From contig CAKTFW010000004.1 in NCBI GenBank assembly GCA_934561175.1, positions 1 to 64,000 of the forward strand: a DNA stretch of 64,000 nt. Reading direction: 5' to 3'. Position numbers and translations under genes: made by a program. Below, piece after piece: positions 26,849-35,572 of the stretch. The notes under the pieces are model-generated. The model ran no database searches, was not told the origin of the DNA, and saw only the letters and a list, made by a program, of their open reading frames with translations. Every line of letters begins with the position of its first letter. Positions within the stretch are counted from its first letter, which is position 1. This DNA comes from an uncultured Oscillospiraceae bacterium (GTDB lineage: Bacteria > Bacillota > Clostridia > Oscillospirales > Oscillospiraceae).

Positions 26849-28027
26849 ATGATTGACTACATAAAGAGAACCTGGGTTTCGGTGTCGTTGGACAACCTGG
26901 CCCACAACTATCGCCAGATTCGTGGTGTGTTGCCCGCGGGTTGTAAATTCCTGGGAATTGTCAAAGCGGATGCCTATGGGCATGGTGCGGTGGCGATCAG
27001 CCGGGAACTGGAGCGGCTTGGCGCAGATTATCTGGCGGTTTCTGATCTGGAGGAAGCGGTACAGATTCGCTGCGGAGGTGTGCAGCTGCCGATTTTAATT
27101 CTGGGCTACACACCCCCGGAGTATGCCGCATTGCTGGTGGAGAAAAATTTGACCCAGGAGGTCAATTCGCTGGACTATGGATTGCAGCTGCAGAAGCGGC
27201 TTTCCGGTACAGGGCAGCGCCTGAAAGTGCATATTAAGCTGGATACCGGTATGTCGCGGCTCGGATTTGCGGCCTATGATCGTCCGGAAACAATTTCGGA
27301 AATTGTGACGCTTGCAAAACAGAATTGCTTGGAGCTGGAAGGTGTTTTCGCTCATTTTTCAGTGGCAGACAGCGTCACCCCGGAAGATCAGTCCTATACT
27401 GCGCTTCAGTTCTCACGCTTTATGCAGACGCTGGACGCACTCAAAGCGGAAGGTGTGACATTTGCGCTGCGGCATCACGCAAATTCCGGTGCAATTTTGC
27501 AGTATCCGGAGTATGCACTGGATATGGTTCGTTCCGGCATTGCAACCTATGGTTTGTTCCCGGCAGAGGAACTGAAGGGCTGCCTGGATCTTCGCCCTAC
27601 TTTTTCTCTGTATACATCTATTGCGCAGATTAAAGACTATGCGGGACAGACGCCGGTCAGTTATGGCAGAACCTATATTACGGAATCGGCGCGCCGGATT
27701 GCGGTTGTCCCGGTCGGCTATGCCGATGGACTGATGCGGTGTCTTTCTAGTGGTACAGAGCTGTGGCTGGATGGCTGCCGGGTGCCGATTGTTGGCCGGA
27801 TTTGCATGGATATGTGCATGATTGACATTTCAGAAGTACCGCAGGCAAAGGTCGGAGATACAGTGACGATTTTCGGAAGTGGAAATGCCGGTGAAAATAC
27901 CTGCTACGATTTGGCGGAGCAGGCACGGACGATTCCGTATGAGATTCTCTGCGCTGTCAGCAAACGAGTTCCACGGCTGTATTATCGGGATGGACATACA
28001 GTGGACTTGCTGCGTTACATTGTGTAA
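26849..28027 (+). CDS. alr: alanine racemase
   Basis: 392 aa PLP enzyme that makes D-alanine for peptidoglycan. The PLP lysine lies in FLGIVKADAYGHG (about residue 38), the second catalytic residue, Tyr, is in the SYGRTYITE / VPVGYADGL region, and GRICMDMCMIDIS is the conserved C-terminal signature. ATG at 26849 follows GAGGG with 8-nt spacing and gives the usual N-terminus; a GTG at 26834 would add five residues. Confidence 0.97.
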   Translation: MIDYIKRTWVSVSLDNLAHNYRQIRGVLPAGCKFLGIVKADAYGHGAVAISRELERLGADYLAVSDLEEAVQIRCGGVQLPILILGYTPPEYAALLVEKNLTQEVNSLDYGLQLQKRLSGTGQRLKVHIKLDTGMSRLGFAAYDRPETISEIVTLAKQNCLELEGVFAHFSVADSVTPEDQSYTALQFSRFMQTLDALKAEGVTFALRHHANSGAILQYPEYALDMVRSGIATYGLFPAEELKGCLDLRPTFSLYTSIAQIKDYAGQTPVSYGRTYITESARRIAVVPVGYADGLMRCLSSGTELWLDGCRVPIVGRICMDMCMIDISEVPQAKVGDTVTIFGSGNAGENTCYDLAEQARTIPYEILCAVSKRVPRLYYRDGHTVDLLRYIV

Positions 28028-28093
28028 AGCTTGCCCGCTGCTGCATAGAATGATTGGGAGCCTCCCGTCGGTATAATTACCGCCGCTGTGTGG

Positions 28094-28129
28094 GAGAATG
28101 AAAGTAACCCTGTATGTAGGGTAATTCTC
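28094..28129 (+). promoter_or_regulatory. inverted repeat upstream of mazF
   Basis: GAGAAT (28094-28099) and ACCCT (28107-28111) pair with AGGGT (28118-28122) and ATTCTC (28124-28129). It could be an RNA hairpin near the mazF ribosome binding site or an operator. GGTATAATTACC at 28070-28081 is a second palindrome and contains a possible -10 box, but no -35 box goes with it. Confidence 0.4.
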
Positions 28130-28147
28130 AACCTCTCGGAGTGTGAC

Positions 28148-28507
28148 ATGATGGATACCAATGTGAAGCGCGGCGACATTTTCTATGCCGATTTAAGCCC
28201 TGTTGTCGGGAGTGAGCAGGGCGGAACTAGACCGGTGTTGATTGTTCAAAATGATACCGGAAACCGGCATTCTCCCACCGTGATTGCAGCAGCGATCACC
28301 AGCCAGACCGGGAAAGCACAGCTGCCGACCCATATTACGCTGAAAGGACCGAGCGTTGGACTGAGTAAGGATTCAATTGTGTTATTGGAGCAGATCCGAA
28401 CGATCGACAAACGCCGGCTGCGGGAACATATGGGGCGTCTTGATGAAGCAATGATGAATCAGGTTGACTCTGCAATTGCGGTCAGTTTTGGGTTGCATGA
28501 TTATTAA
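28148..28507 (+). CDS. mazF: MazF/PemK family endoribonuclease toxin
   Basis: 119 aa (118 if the second ATG is used). It has the family signature RGDIFYADLSPVVGSEQGGTRPVLIVQND, then SPTVIAAAITSQTGKAQLPTHI and LLEQIRTIDKRRLREHMGRL. Family members are sequence-specific, ribosome-independent mRNA interferases. The position after alr matches B. subtilis ndoA. In that species the antitoxin gene lies between alr and the toxin; here the 120-nt gap has no frame that looks like one. The start follows CTCGGAG; an in-frame GTG/TTG further upstream lacks support. Confidence 0.95.
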   Translation: MMDTNVKRGDIFYADLSPVVGSEQGGTRPVLIVQNDTGNRHSPTVIAAAITSQTGKAQLPTHITLKGPSVGLSKDSIVLLEQIRTIDKRRLREHMGRLDEAMMNQVDSAIAVSFGLHDY

Positions 28508-28521
28508 AAAGCCGCTATAAT
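28493..28521 (+). promoter_or_regulatory. sigma-A promoter inside the mazF end for the gene at 28551
   Basis: TTGCAT (28493-28498), 17-nt spacer, TATAAT (28516-28521), 30 nt ahead of the next start. Confidence 0.75.
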
Positions 28522-28550
28522 GGGGGAAAACGAACAAAGGAGCGGATGAA

Positions 28551-29054
28551 ATGTCCAGCAGACGAGTGGTGCTCCGCGTAGTGATTGTTTCCCTGGTGAT
28601 TACGCTGATTGCGGGAGCGGTTGTATACGCAGCAGCCGGATCCTCCAGCGATCCGCTTGTAACATTAAGCTATTTGAACGGAACTTTTAAGGACACACTG
28701 ACTGCCGATATTGCTGCAAAGGCAGAGCGTCAGGCGCAGAGCTTGAATACCAGTCTGGAACGGCGTATTCAGTCTTTTACATCGAACCTTCCGGCGTACG
28801 ATGTACCGGAGTCGGATGCTGAAACAGAATATGAAACCGTAAACTTGGAGAACGGAACGGTGATTTCGCTGAAAGCAGGAAGTGAAGTGCTGTTTTTAAG
28901 CGGATCTGCGACGGTGTCTTCAGCTGGCCTGACAGATACGACCGCGGGAACGGCATTAACAGATGGTGCGGCGCTTACAGCGAATCATCTTTATGTGGCA
29001 ACCGGTGATTGTACCTTAAAGGCCGGTGCGACCGGAAAGATCCTGATGAAATAA
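28551..29054 (+). CDS. membrane-anchored extracellular protein of unknown function
   Basis: 167 aa. Residues 7-29 form one transmembrane or signal-anchor helix (VVLRVVIVSLVITLIAGAVV). A helical stretch with many Ala/Glu follows (about 40-80), then a small domain with ENGTVISLKAGSEVLFLSGSATV and LTANHLYVATGDCTLKAGATG, which reads like a short beta-roll repeat with turns at Gly. I do not recognise the family. AAAGGAG lies before the ATG, it has its own promoter, and a strong hairpin follows, so it is likely a one-gene transcript. Confidence 0.7.
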   Translation: MSSRRVVLRVVIVSLVITLIAGAVVYAAAGSSSDPLVTLSYLNGTFKDTLTADIAAKAERQAQSLNTSLERRIQSFTSNLPAYDVPESDAETEYETVNLENGTVISLKAGSEVLFLSGSATVSSAGLTDTTAGTALTDGAALTANHLYVATGDCTLKAGATGKILMK

Positions 29055-29067
29055 TACTGAATTCAGT

Positions 29068-29100
29068 AGCCCCCTGCATAATCTTATGCGGGGGGCTGAT
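29068..29100 (+). terminator. terminator hairpin that also holds the next ribosome binding site
   Basis: AGCCCCC...TGCATAA (29068-29081) pairs with TTATGCGGGGGGCT (29084-29097), followed by GATTTTA. The G run in the 3' arm is the only Shine-Dalgarno candidate for the ATG at 29104, so folding would hide it. Confidence 0.65.
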
Positions 29101-29103
29101 TTT

Positions 29104-29580
29104 ATGGAAGCGGAATTCCCGTGTTATGTGGATGGTGTGCAGCAGGGGGTACTGCAACTCCGGCGGCAGGGCCTTTACTGGCAGGCGATTGCCACGGTTG
29201 CACAGCAGGCCCCGGAGCGGCTGCTGCGGGCCTATGTGGTGCTGGAGTGTGGAGAAGAAGCGTTGGGCGTTATGGTTCCGAAGGATGGAGCGCTGCGGGC
29301 AGCAAAATTATTCCCGGCCTCCTGGTTTCATCCGGAAGCGATTATACGCTGCGAGGCGCGGGAGGACAACTGGGCGTCTTGGGAGGGGAAAATCCAAGGT
29401 TATCCGATCAAAGACGCGCTGGCGAGAATGGATGGCGCCATTCAGGAGGTGGCGGTACCCTATGATCCGGAGACGCCGTTCTCATTGATACCGTTGTTTT
29501 GTTTCTTTCGATTGCAGACAATTCGGGAAAAGGCTTATCTGGTGATTCGGTTGGATGAAACAGGGTGGCCGATTTTGTAA
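29104..29580 (+). CDS. protein of unknown function
   Basis: 158 aa, soluble; no family recognised. It starts MEAEFPCYVDGVQQGVLQLRRQGLYWQAIATV and has GYPIKDALARMDGAIQEVAVPYD near its middle and PLFCFFRLQTIREKAYLVIRLDETG near its end. The alternating hydrophobic pattern suggests a mostly beta fold. ATG at 29104 is chosen over 29086 because the longer version would lie across the terminator stem. It lies ahead of tepA and is probably read with it only if transcription passes the hairpin. Confidence 0.65.
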   Translation: MEAEFPCYVDGVQQGVLQLRRQGLYWQAIATVAQQAPERLLRAYVVLECGEEALGVMVPKDGALRAAKLFPASWFHPEAIIRCEAREDNWASWEGKIQGYPIKDALARMDGAIQEVAVPYDPETPFSLIPLFCFFRLQTIREKAYLVIRLDETGWPIL

Positions 29581-29581
29581 A

Positions 29582-29611
29582 TCATAATAAAGTCCATTTT
29601 GCCCATACTAA
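29582..29611 (+). promoter_or_regulatory. possible sigma-E-like promoter before tepA
   Basis: TCATAAT (29582-29588), 15-nt spacer, CATACTAA (29604-29611) resembles the Bacillus sigma-E pattern with three mismatches. Weak on its own. Confidence 0.25.
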
Positions 29612-29632
29612 TGGAAGAGTTTTTGAGGGGGC

Positions 29633-30322
29633 ATGGACTTGAGCGAGGAAAATCACAGCGATGCAGTAGAACAGGAACGGCAGCAGACGCTGGAATTTGG
29701 ATCATCTGTAACATCAACCGGGCGCGGAACGATTTATACCATGGCAATTATCGGACAAATTGAAGGGCATCAGGTGCTTCCACCGACGGCAAAAACAACA
29801 AAGTATGAACATGTGATGCCGATTCTGGCCTCGGTGGAGGAATCGGAAGAGATTGATGGTTTGCTGCTGCTTTTGAATACGGTTGGCGGCGATATCGAAG
29901 CCGGACTTGGCATTGCAGAGATGATCGCTGGAATGCGGAAACCGACAGTCTCTCTGGTGTTGGGCGGTGGGCACTCGATCGGTGTTCCTCTGGCAGTGTC
30001 GACCGCAAAGAGCTTTATAGTTCCGTCTGCGGGGATGACGATCCATCCGGTTCGAATGACCGGAATGGTTGTCGGCGTACCGCAAACCTTTCAGTATTTT
30101 CGGAGGATTCAGGATCGGATCGTTGAGTTTGTAACAACACATTCTGCCATTTCACAGGAGCAATTTTTGCAGTATATGATGGCGACCGACGAGCTTGCAA
30201 CCGATATTGGCACAGTGATTTATGGAAAACAGGCGGTTGCTTGCGGCCTGATTGACCATTTGGGTGGGATTCATGCGGCACTGGAATGCCTATATGATTT
30301 GATCGCAAAGAGAAAATTCTGA
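29633..30322 (+). CDS. tepA: ClpP-family serine protease, TepA type
   Basis: 229 aa. The ClpP/crotonase fold shows LLLLNTVGGDIEAGLGIAEMI, the nucleophile Ser in GGGHSIGVPLAVS and the His in SAGMTIHPVRM, followed by the family's LATDIGTVIYGKQAVACGLIDHLGG. TepA was named for protein translocation enhancement in B. subtilis; the natural substrate is unclear. As in B. subtilis it is close to the ftsK/spoIIIE gene, here with uppP between. The ATG at 29633 lies one base after GAGGGGG, which is too close; a TTG at 29639 would have better spacing, so the true N-terminus may be two residues shorter. Confidence 0.9.
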   Translation: MDLSEENHSDAVEQERQQTLEFGSSVTSTGRGTIYTMAIIGQIEGHQVLPPTAKTTKYEHVMPILASVEESEEIDGLLLLLNTVGGDIEAGLGIAEMIAGMRKPTVSLVLGGGHSIGVPLAVSTAKSFIVPSAGMTIHPVRMTGMVVGVPQTFQYFRRIQDRIVEFVTTHSAISQEQFLQYMMATDELATDIGTVIYGKQAVACGLIDHLGGIHAALECLYDLIAKRKF

Positions 30323-30405
30323 AAACGGTTAGATAGCTGGAAATTCACAGCGGAGTATGATAAAATAAATAAATCTGACTGATCTTTATTCGCGGAGGCA
30401 ATGAT

Positions 30406-31239
30406 ATGACATATTTAACCGCTATGGTGATGGGCCTGATTCAGGGCATCGCAGAATTTCTGCCGATTTCCAGCTCTGGGCATCTTGCAATTTTTCAGAA
30501 CTTTTTTGGTATGAGCGATATTGAGCACGACTATATGCTTTTTGATGTGTTGCTGCATCTTGGTACGCTGGTAGCTGTATTTGTTGCTTACTGGGCTGAT
30601 ATTGTGGCACTGCTGCGGGAATTTTTCGCGATGGTGCATCTGCGCCGTCTGCCGGATGGCCAGCGGCCGGATGTTCCAACGCGGCGGCTGATTTTGATGA
30701 TTATTGTGGCGACACTGCCGCTGTTTGCAATTTTGCCGGTAAAAGACAGGGTGGAAGAGCTGTATTCCAATACCTTTTTCATCAGCTTTGCTTTGATTGT
30801 CACCGGTGCAGTCCTGTTTTTCAGCGATCGGATGCGCCATGGCAAAAAAACAGACCGGGATGCAACCATGGTGGATGCACTTCTGATCGGTTGCGCGCAG
30901 GCGCTTGCTACGGTTCCGGGAATTTCCCGCTCCGGTGCCACAATTTCCGCCGGACTGGCCCGCGGATTTAACCGGCAGTTTGCCGTGCGTTTTTCGTTCC
31001 TGATGTCTATTCCGGCGGTAATGGGTGCTAATATTTTGAGTCTGGTAGATGCGCTGAAGGCCGATACAGACTGGAGCCTGCTGCCAATGTATTTGGTGGG
31101 CGTTATGGTTGCGGCGGTGTCCGGCTATCTTTCTATCCGGCTGCTGCGGTATATTGCAAACAAAGGCTCGTTTGGATATTTCTCGTACTACTGCTGGGGT
31201 GTTGGCCTGCTGACGCTGATTCTATCTCTGATTGCATAA
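30406..31239 (+). CDS. uppP: undecaprenyl-diphosphatase UppP (BacA)
   Basis: 277 aa integral membrane protein with about eight helices. Both catalytic signatures are complete: LIQGIAEFLPISSSGHLAIF at the N-terminus (Glu-rich motif 1) and PGISRSGATISAGL (motif 2, near residue 170). It recycles the lipid carrier used for peptidoglycan and wall polymers by removing one phosphate. CGGAGG lies before the ATG. ftsK follows closely. Confidence 0.97.
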   Translation: MTYLTAMVMGLIQGIAEFLPISSSGHLAIFQNFFGMSDIEHDYMLFDVLLHLGTLVAVFVAYWADIVALLREFFAMVHLRRLPDGQRPDVPTRRLILMIIVATLPLFAILPVKDRVEELYSNTFFISFALIVTGAVLFFSDRMRHGKKTDRDATMVDALLIGCAQALATVPGISRSGATISAGLARGFNRQFAVRFSFLMSIPAVMGANILSLVDALKADTDWSLLPMYLVGVMVAAVSGYLSIRLLRYIANKGSFGYFSYYCWGVGLLTLILSLIA

Positions 31240-31266
31240 GAAATTCAAAGAACAAAGGTGAAACGA

Positions 31267-33900
31267 ATGGCTGCGAAGAAGCGAACCCATACGACAACTG
31301 GAAAAACAAAAAAACGGGGAAAATATGAGGCACGCGGTAATAATCGAAAGCCAGCTTATAATTCGGTCAGCCGGGAGATCGGCGCAATGGTTTCGCTGGG
31401 GTTGTGTATGGTGGTTGTCATTGCCATGTTTGGCAGCGATGCGCTGTTGCTCCGGTGGATTCGCAGCTTGATCCGCGGACTGGTGGGCTATGGCTTTTAT
31501 ATGCTGCCATTTTGCCTGCTGCTGACGGCGGCAACCCTGTTTTTTCATAGAGGGAGACCGGTAAAAATGCGAGTGATCAGCACGATGAGCCTGCCGGTTA
31601 CCGTTGGTGCGATGGTACATATTGCGGCATCGAGTGCCGAGATCTCCTGGAAACTGTCGACCCTGAAGGATCTTTATCTTTCTGGCGCGGCGGGAACCTC
31701 CGGCGGATTGATTTCTGGTCTCGTCGCTGAGATACTGCATACGGCGCTTGGCAGTTTTCTGTCGATGCTTCTGTTGATTGTCGGCACACTGGTTTTGCTG
31801 ATTATGGCGTTTAATATGACTGTTGCCAGTTTGATTCGGGCGATTAAAAATCGCCCACGGCCGGAGACGGAAGAGAAAGAACCGGAAGAAGAACCGATCG
31901 ATACCGCGACGGCGCTGGTGAATCATGTGGCGCAGCGACATATGGAGAAGACCGCACGAAAAGCACGCTTTGCTTATGATGTACCGATTGATGAGGAAGA
32001 GAAAGTACCGGAGCGGAAAAGTTTGCTGCGCGCACCGACGGTAAAATCTCCCGACCAACTGATTCAGGAACGCCGGGCGGCAATGGTCAAAGCTGCAGCG
32101 CAGCAGGCGGCCCAGCCGGAACTACAGGAAGAACCGCTGCAGACGATGATTCCAGATACGGCACCGGTACAGTCAGTACCGGTTACCACACCAATCCAAA
32201 CGGAAGAACCGGAGCAGCGGGAATCGGAAGAGATCAAGCGCATGGAGCTGGTGCCGCCCGCACCGCAGGAGCCGGAACCGCCTGTGCTGACGGAGCCAAT
32301 TGTACCGGAAGTGCAGAAAACGATGTGGCCGAAGGAAACGCAGCAGGCTGCGGTGGAAATTGCGCAGGATATTGCAGAGCAGCCAGGCATATCGGCGGAG
32401 TATCACTATCCGCCGATTTCTCTGCTGGATGCGCCGACGGCAACGGCGGTGAACGGATATACGGAGATGCGCGAAAACCAGCAGCGGTTGGCAAATACCC
32501 TACAGAGCTTTGGTATTGATGCAGAGATCCAGAATGTTACCCGCGGCCCATCGGTCACCCGGTATGAACTGAAATTGGATCAGGGCGTAAAGCTCTCAAA
32601 AATTACAAATCTGGCCGACGATATTGCGCTGTCGCTTGGTGCTTCTGGTGTGCGGATTTCCGCGATTCCGGATCAGATTTCCGTGGTTGGCATTGAGGTG
32701 CCAAATAAGGTGGTCAGCACAGTTTATGCGCGGGAAGTGATTGATTCACCGGAATTCCGCAACCACAAATCCAGAGTTGCCTTTGCGGTTGGTAAAGACA
32801 TTGGTGGCAATGCAATTGTGGGGAATATTGCGAAGCTGCCGCATATGCTGATTGCCGGAACTACAGGTTCCGGTAAATCAGTCTGTATGAATACGCTGAT
32901 TATCTCATTGCTCTATAAGTCGAAACCAGAAGAGGTCAAGCTGATTATGGTTGACCCCAAAATGGTAGAGCTTGGGATTTACAATGGCATTCCGCACCTG
33001 CTGATTCCGGTTGTCACGGATCCGAAAAAGGCTGCCGGTGCGCTGCAATGGGCTGTGACAGAAATGATGCGTCGTTATCGCTTGATGGCGGATGCTGGGG
33101 TGCGGGATCTGGAGTCCTACAACAAGCAAGCTGCTACAACCGGTGTAGAGCCAATGGCACAATTGGTTGTTGTGATTGATGAGCTTGCAGATTTGATGCT
33201 GGTTGCAGCAAAGGAAGTTGAGGAATCCATCTGCCGCGTTGCACAGATGGGCCGTGCTTCTGGTATTCATCTGGTGATTGCCACACAGCGGCCTTCTGCT
33301 GATGTGATCACCGGACTGATGAAGGCCAACATTCCGTCGCGGATTGCGTTTGCTGTGGCATCTTCCTTGGAATCGCGCATTATTTTGGATTCGCCGGGCG
33401 CTGAAAAACTGGTTGGCAAAGGTGATATGCTGTTTGCGCCGCTGGGGCAGGGCAAACCGATGCGTGTACAGGGCTGCTTCATCAGCGATGATGAGGTGCA
33501 GCGGGTTGTGGAATTTATTAAAAAGAATACTGCATCGGATTACAATGACAGCATTATGCAGCAGATTGAACGCCATGCAGCAGAGACTGGAAAACCCGCG
33601 GGCAAGACTATGGAAGAAGAGGCTGCCAGCCATGGCGGCTATGATGATGAGTTGTTGCCTGCAGCAGTTGAAGTGATTCTGGAGACGGGGCAAGCTTCTG
33701 TTTCGATGCTGCAGCGTCGGCTCAAACTTGGCTATGCGCGCGCAGCGCGGATTGTAGACGAAATGGAGGACAGGGGAATTGTCGGTCCCTTTGAAGGCTC
33801 AAAACCGCGCCAGTTGTTGATTACAAGAGATCAGTGGCAGCAAATGCAGGGAGAGATGGAAGAACCGGACAATCCGCCGGTAGAGGAAGAAATTCCCTGA
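31267..33900 (+). CDS. FtsK/SpoIIIE family DNA translocase
   Basis: 877 aa. A basic N-terminus leads to four predicted membrane helices (about residues 35-175). A Glu/Pro/Gln-rich linker (about 190-370) follows. The motor has the alpha region, beta domain with Walker A IAGTTGSGKSVCMN near residue 535, and Walker B LVVVIDELADLM near residue 637, then ATQRPSADVITGLMKANIPSRIAFAV. The C-terminal winged-helix gamma domain (from about 790, ASVSMLQRRLKLGYARAARIVDEMEDRGIVG) reads polar DNA sequences. In a spore former it may be SpoIIIE, pumping chromosome into the forespore, or a division FtsK; sequence alone does not separate these. ATG at 31267 follows AAAGGTGA. Confidence 0.95.
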   Translation: MAAKKRTHTTTGKTKKRGKYEARGNNRKPAYNSVSREIGAMVSLGLCMVVVIAMFGSDALLLRWIRSLIRGLVGYGFYMLPFCLLLTAATLFFHRGRPVKMRVISTMSLPVTVGAMVHIAASSAEISWKLSTLKDLYLSGAAGTSGGLISGLVAEILHTALGSFLSMLLLIVGTLVLLIMAFNMTVASLIRAIKNRPRPETEEKEPEEEPIDTATALVNHVAQRHMEKTARKARFAYDVPIDEEEKVPERKSLLRAPTVKSPDQLIQERRAAMVKAAAQQAAQPELQEEPLQTMIPDTAPVQSVPVTTPIQTEEPEQRESEEIKRMELVPPAPQEPEPPVLTEPIVPEVQKTMWPKETQQAAVEIAQDIAEQPGISAEYHYPPISLLDAPTATAVNGYTEMRENQQRLANTLQSFGIDAEIQNVTRGPSVTRYELKLDQGVKLSKITNLADDIALSLGASGVRISAIPDQISVVGIEVPNKVVSTVYAREVIDSPEFRNHKSRVAFAVGKDIGGNAIVGNIAKLPHMLIAGTTGSGKSVCMNTLIISLLYKSKPEEVKLIMVDPKMVELGIYNGIPHLLIPVVTDPKKAAGALQWAVTEMMRRYRLMADAGVRDLESYNKQAATTGVEPMAQLVVVIDELADLMLVAAKEVEESICRVAQMGRASGIHLVIATQRPSADVITGLMKANIPSRIAFAVASSLESRIILDSPGAEKLVGKGDMLFAPLGQGKPMRVQGCFISDDEVQRVVEFIKKNTASDYNDSIMQQIERHAAETGKPAGKTMEEEAASHGGYDDELLPAAVEVILETGQASVSMLQRRLKLGYARAARIVDEMEDRGIVGPFEGSKPRQLLITRDQWQQMQGEMEEPDNPPVEEEIP

Positions 33901-33972
33901 ATTTACAATTTGTTTTCACTTTGTCGGTAAATCCTTCACAGTTTAGACATAATCATTGTGTACCTTAAAGAT

Positions 33973-34100
33973 GGATAGCGGAGCTGAAGCTGCAAGGGGC
34001 TTTGCAGCTTGGACGGCAGTTCTGATCTATCCCTTATCCACCTCTCTTTCCCATCAATAGAAACAAAGAACCCGCAGCTTAGCTGCGGGTTCTTTGTGTT
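33973..34100 (+). ncRNA. candidate small structured RNA between ftsK and murC
   Basis: Three helices stack: GGATAG (33973-33978) with CTATCC (34027-34032), GAGCTG (33981-33986) with CAGTTC (34017-34022, one G-U), and AAGCTGCAA (33987-33995) with TTGCAGCTT (34002-34010). A 32-nt pyrimidine-rich single strand follows, including CCACCTCTCTTTCCC, then a strong terminator hairpin (34065-34095). The layout matches small regulatory RNAs whose C/U-rich loop could pair with ribosome binding sites. No clear promoter was found, so it may instead be released from the ftsK 3' end. No known RNA family is recognised. Confidence 0.45.
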
Positions 34101-34102
34101 TT
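34065..34102 (+). terminator. terminator downstream of ftsK and the candidate small RNA
   Basis: AAAGAACCCGCAG and CTGCGGGTTCTTT pair perfectly (34065-34095) around a short loop, followed by TTTGTGTTTT. Confidence 0.9.
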
Positions 34103-34104
34103 AT

Positions 34105-34146
34105 AAAAGCGTTCGCACCCGATTGAAGTCGGATGCGAACGCTTTT
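34105..34146 (-). terminator. terminator after murC
   Basis: AAAAGCGTTCGCA (34105-34117) pairs with TGCGAACGCTTTT across a 16-nt loop, with T-rich flanks on both strands; it best serves the convergent murC transcript. Confidence 0.8.
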
Positions 34147-34166
34147 TGCTTTCTTGGTAATTGAAG

Positions 34167-35537
34167 TTATCCTTTTACAATTGCATCTGCAACGGTATAG
34201 ATATCACCGGCACCGACAGTTAAAATAACATCGCCAGGCTGCGCCAGAGATTTCAGATACGCAGTTACCTCCGGCAGTGTCTCAAAATAGACGGCACCGT
34301 CAATTTTTTCGGCAAGATCTCGTGAGGAGATTCCAATGGTATTCTGTTCCCGTGCCGCGTAAATCTCAGCCAGAACAGCAAGATCAGCACGGCGCAGCTC
34401 TCGCAGAAAATCGTCAAACAATGCTTTGGTACGGGTGTAGGTATGGGGCTGGAATGCACAAATAACACGCTTATATCCCATGGATGCAACGGCAGAAAGC
34501 GTGGCATGAAGCTCACTGGGGTGATGCGCATAATCGTCGTAAATATCGGCTCCCTGATAAGTGCCTTTATATTCCAGACGGCGGCCAGCGCCACGGAAAG
34601 AAGCAAGCGCCTGGGCGGTGATATCGCCGGGAATTCCTGCCTTCCAGGCGACGGCGCAGGCGGCCAGCGCGTTGTAGGCATTATGGCGGCCGATGACCTT
34701 CAGCTCCAGATGGGTATAGTGTTTGCCGCGGCAGAACACATCAAAAGACGAATAGCCGCGAGACATGGGACCGGCAGTTACATCTGCACCGGCTTCCAAG
34801 CCGAAGGTGATGAGGTTCCCTGTGTAATCGTGTAATGTCTGCATGGTGTTTTCGTCATCCCGGTTAGCGACGACAAGACCATCTGCCGGAACAAGTTCGG
34901 CAAATTTGCGAAAAGAAGATTTGATGTCATCCAGACTGTGGAAAAAATCGAGATGATCAGCATCTACATTTAGAATCACAGCAGTTGTAGGGAAAAAGTT
35001 CAGGAAAGAATTGCAGTATTCGCAGCTCTCCATCACAATTGTGTCGCCATTGCCGATCCGGTGGCCGGATTTTAAAAGTGGGAGATAGCCGCCGATCATA
35101 ACAGTTGGGTCGGCACCGGCTTCCATAAAGATATGAGTCAGCATAGAGGTTGTCGTTGTTTTTCCGTGGGTGCCGGATACACAAATTGCGTTGCGATAGG
35201 ACTGCATGATGACGCCCCAGGCTTGTGCACGCTCAAAAACCGGAATCCCTTCGGCTCTGGCGGCGGCGATTTCCGGATTGTCGTTGTGCGCAGCGGCAGT
35301 ACGAATGATGCAATCTGCACCCTTAATATTTTGTGCACGGTGCCCGATGGCAACCGGAATGCCCTGGCTCTGCAAATCCTCCGTAGAAACGGAACTGTTC
35401 ATATCTGAGCCGGTGATTGTTAGGCCCATGCTGTGCAGTACCAAGCCGAGGGGGCGCATGGAAACGCCGCCAATGCCGACCAGATGCGCGTGGGTACCGG
35501 GCTTTAGAAAAGAACGAATATCATATTGAGACTGCAT
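34167..35537 (-). CDS. murC: UDP-N-acetylmuramate--L-alanine ligase
   Basis: 456 aa. MurC adds L-alanine to UDP-MurNAc, the first step of the peptidoglycan stem peptide. The N-terminal Rossmann domain begins HLVGIGGVSMRPLG; the ATP motif is VSGTHGKTTTTSMLTHI; the central domain has NVDADHLDFF and IGRHNAYNALAA; the C-terminal domain has YDDYAHHPSELHATLSA and FQPHTYTRTKAL. ATG at 35537 follows GGAGGA with 6-nt spacing. It is transcribed away from cca from overlapping promoters. Confidence 0.97.
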   Translation of the reverse strand: MQSQYDIRSFLKPGTHAHLVGIGGVSMRPLGLVLHSMGLTITGSDMNSSVSTEDLQSQGIPVAIGHRAQNIKGADCIIRTAAAHNDNPEIAAARAEGIPVFERAQAWGVIMQSYRNAICVSGTHGKTTTTSMLTHIFMEAGADPTVMIGGYLPLLKSGHRIGNGDTIVMESCEYCNSFLNFFPTTAVILNVDADHLDFFHSLDDIKSSFRKFAELVPADGLVVANRDDENTMQTLHDYTGNLITFGLEAGADVTAGPMSRGYSSFDVFCRGKHYTHLELKVIGRHNAYNALAACAVAWKAGIPGDITAQALASFRGAGRRLEYKGTYQGADIYDDYAHHPSELHATLSAVASMGYKRVICAFQPHTYTRTKALFDDFLRELRRADLAVLAEIYAAREQNTIGISSRDLAEKIDGAVYFETLPEVTAYLKSLAQPGDVILTVGAGDIYTVADAIVKG

Positions 35538-35572
35538 GGAGATTCCTCCGGATGTCAAATTTCTATGAGAGA

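Noticed and set aside
30323..30405. Promoter before uppP
   Set aside because: TAAAAT at 30361-30366 has no matching -35 box at a suitable distance, so read-through from tepA is equally likely.
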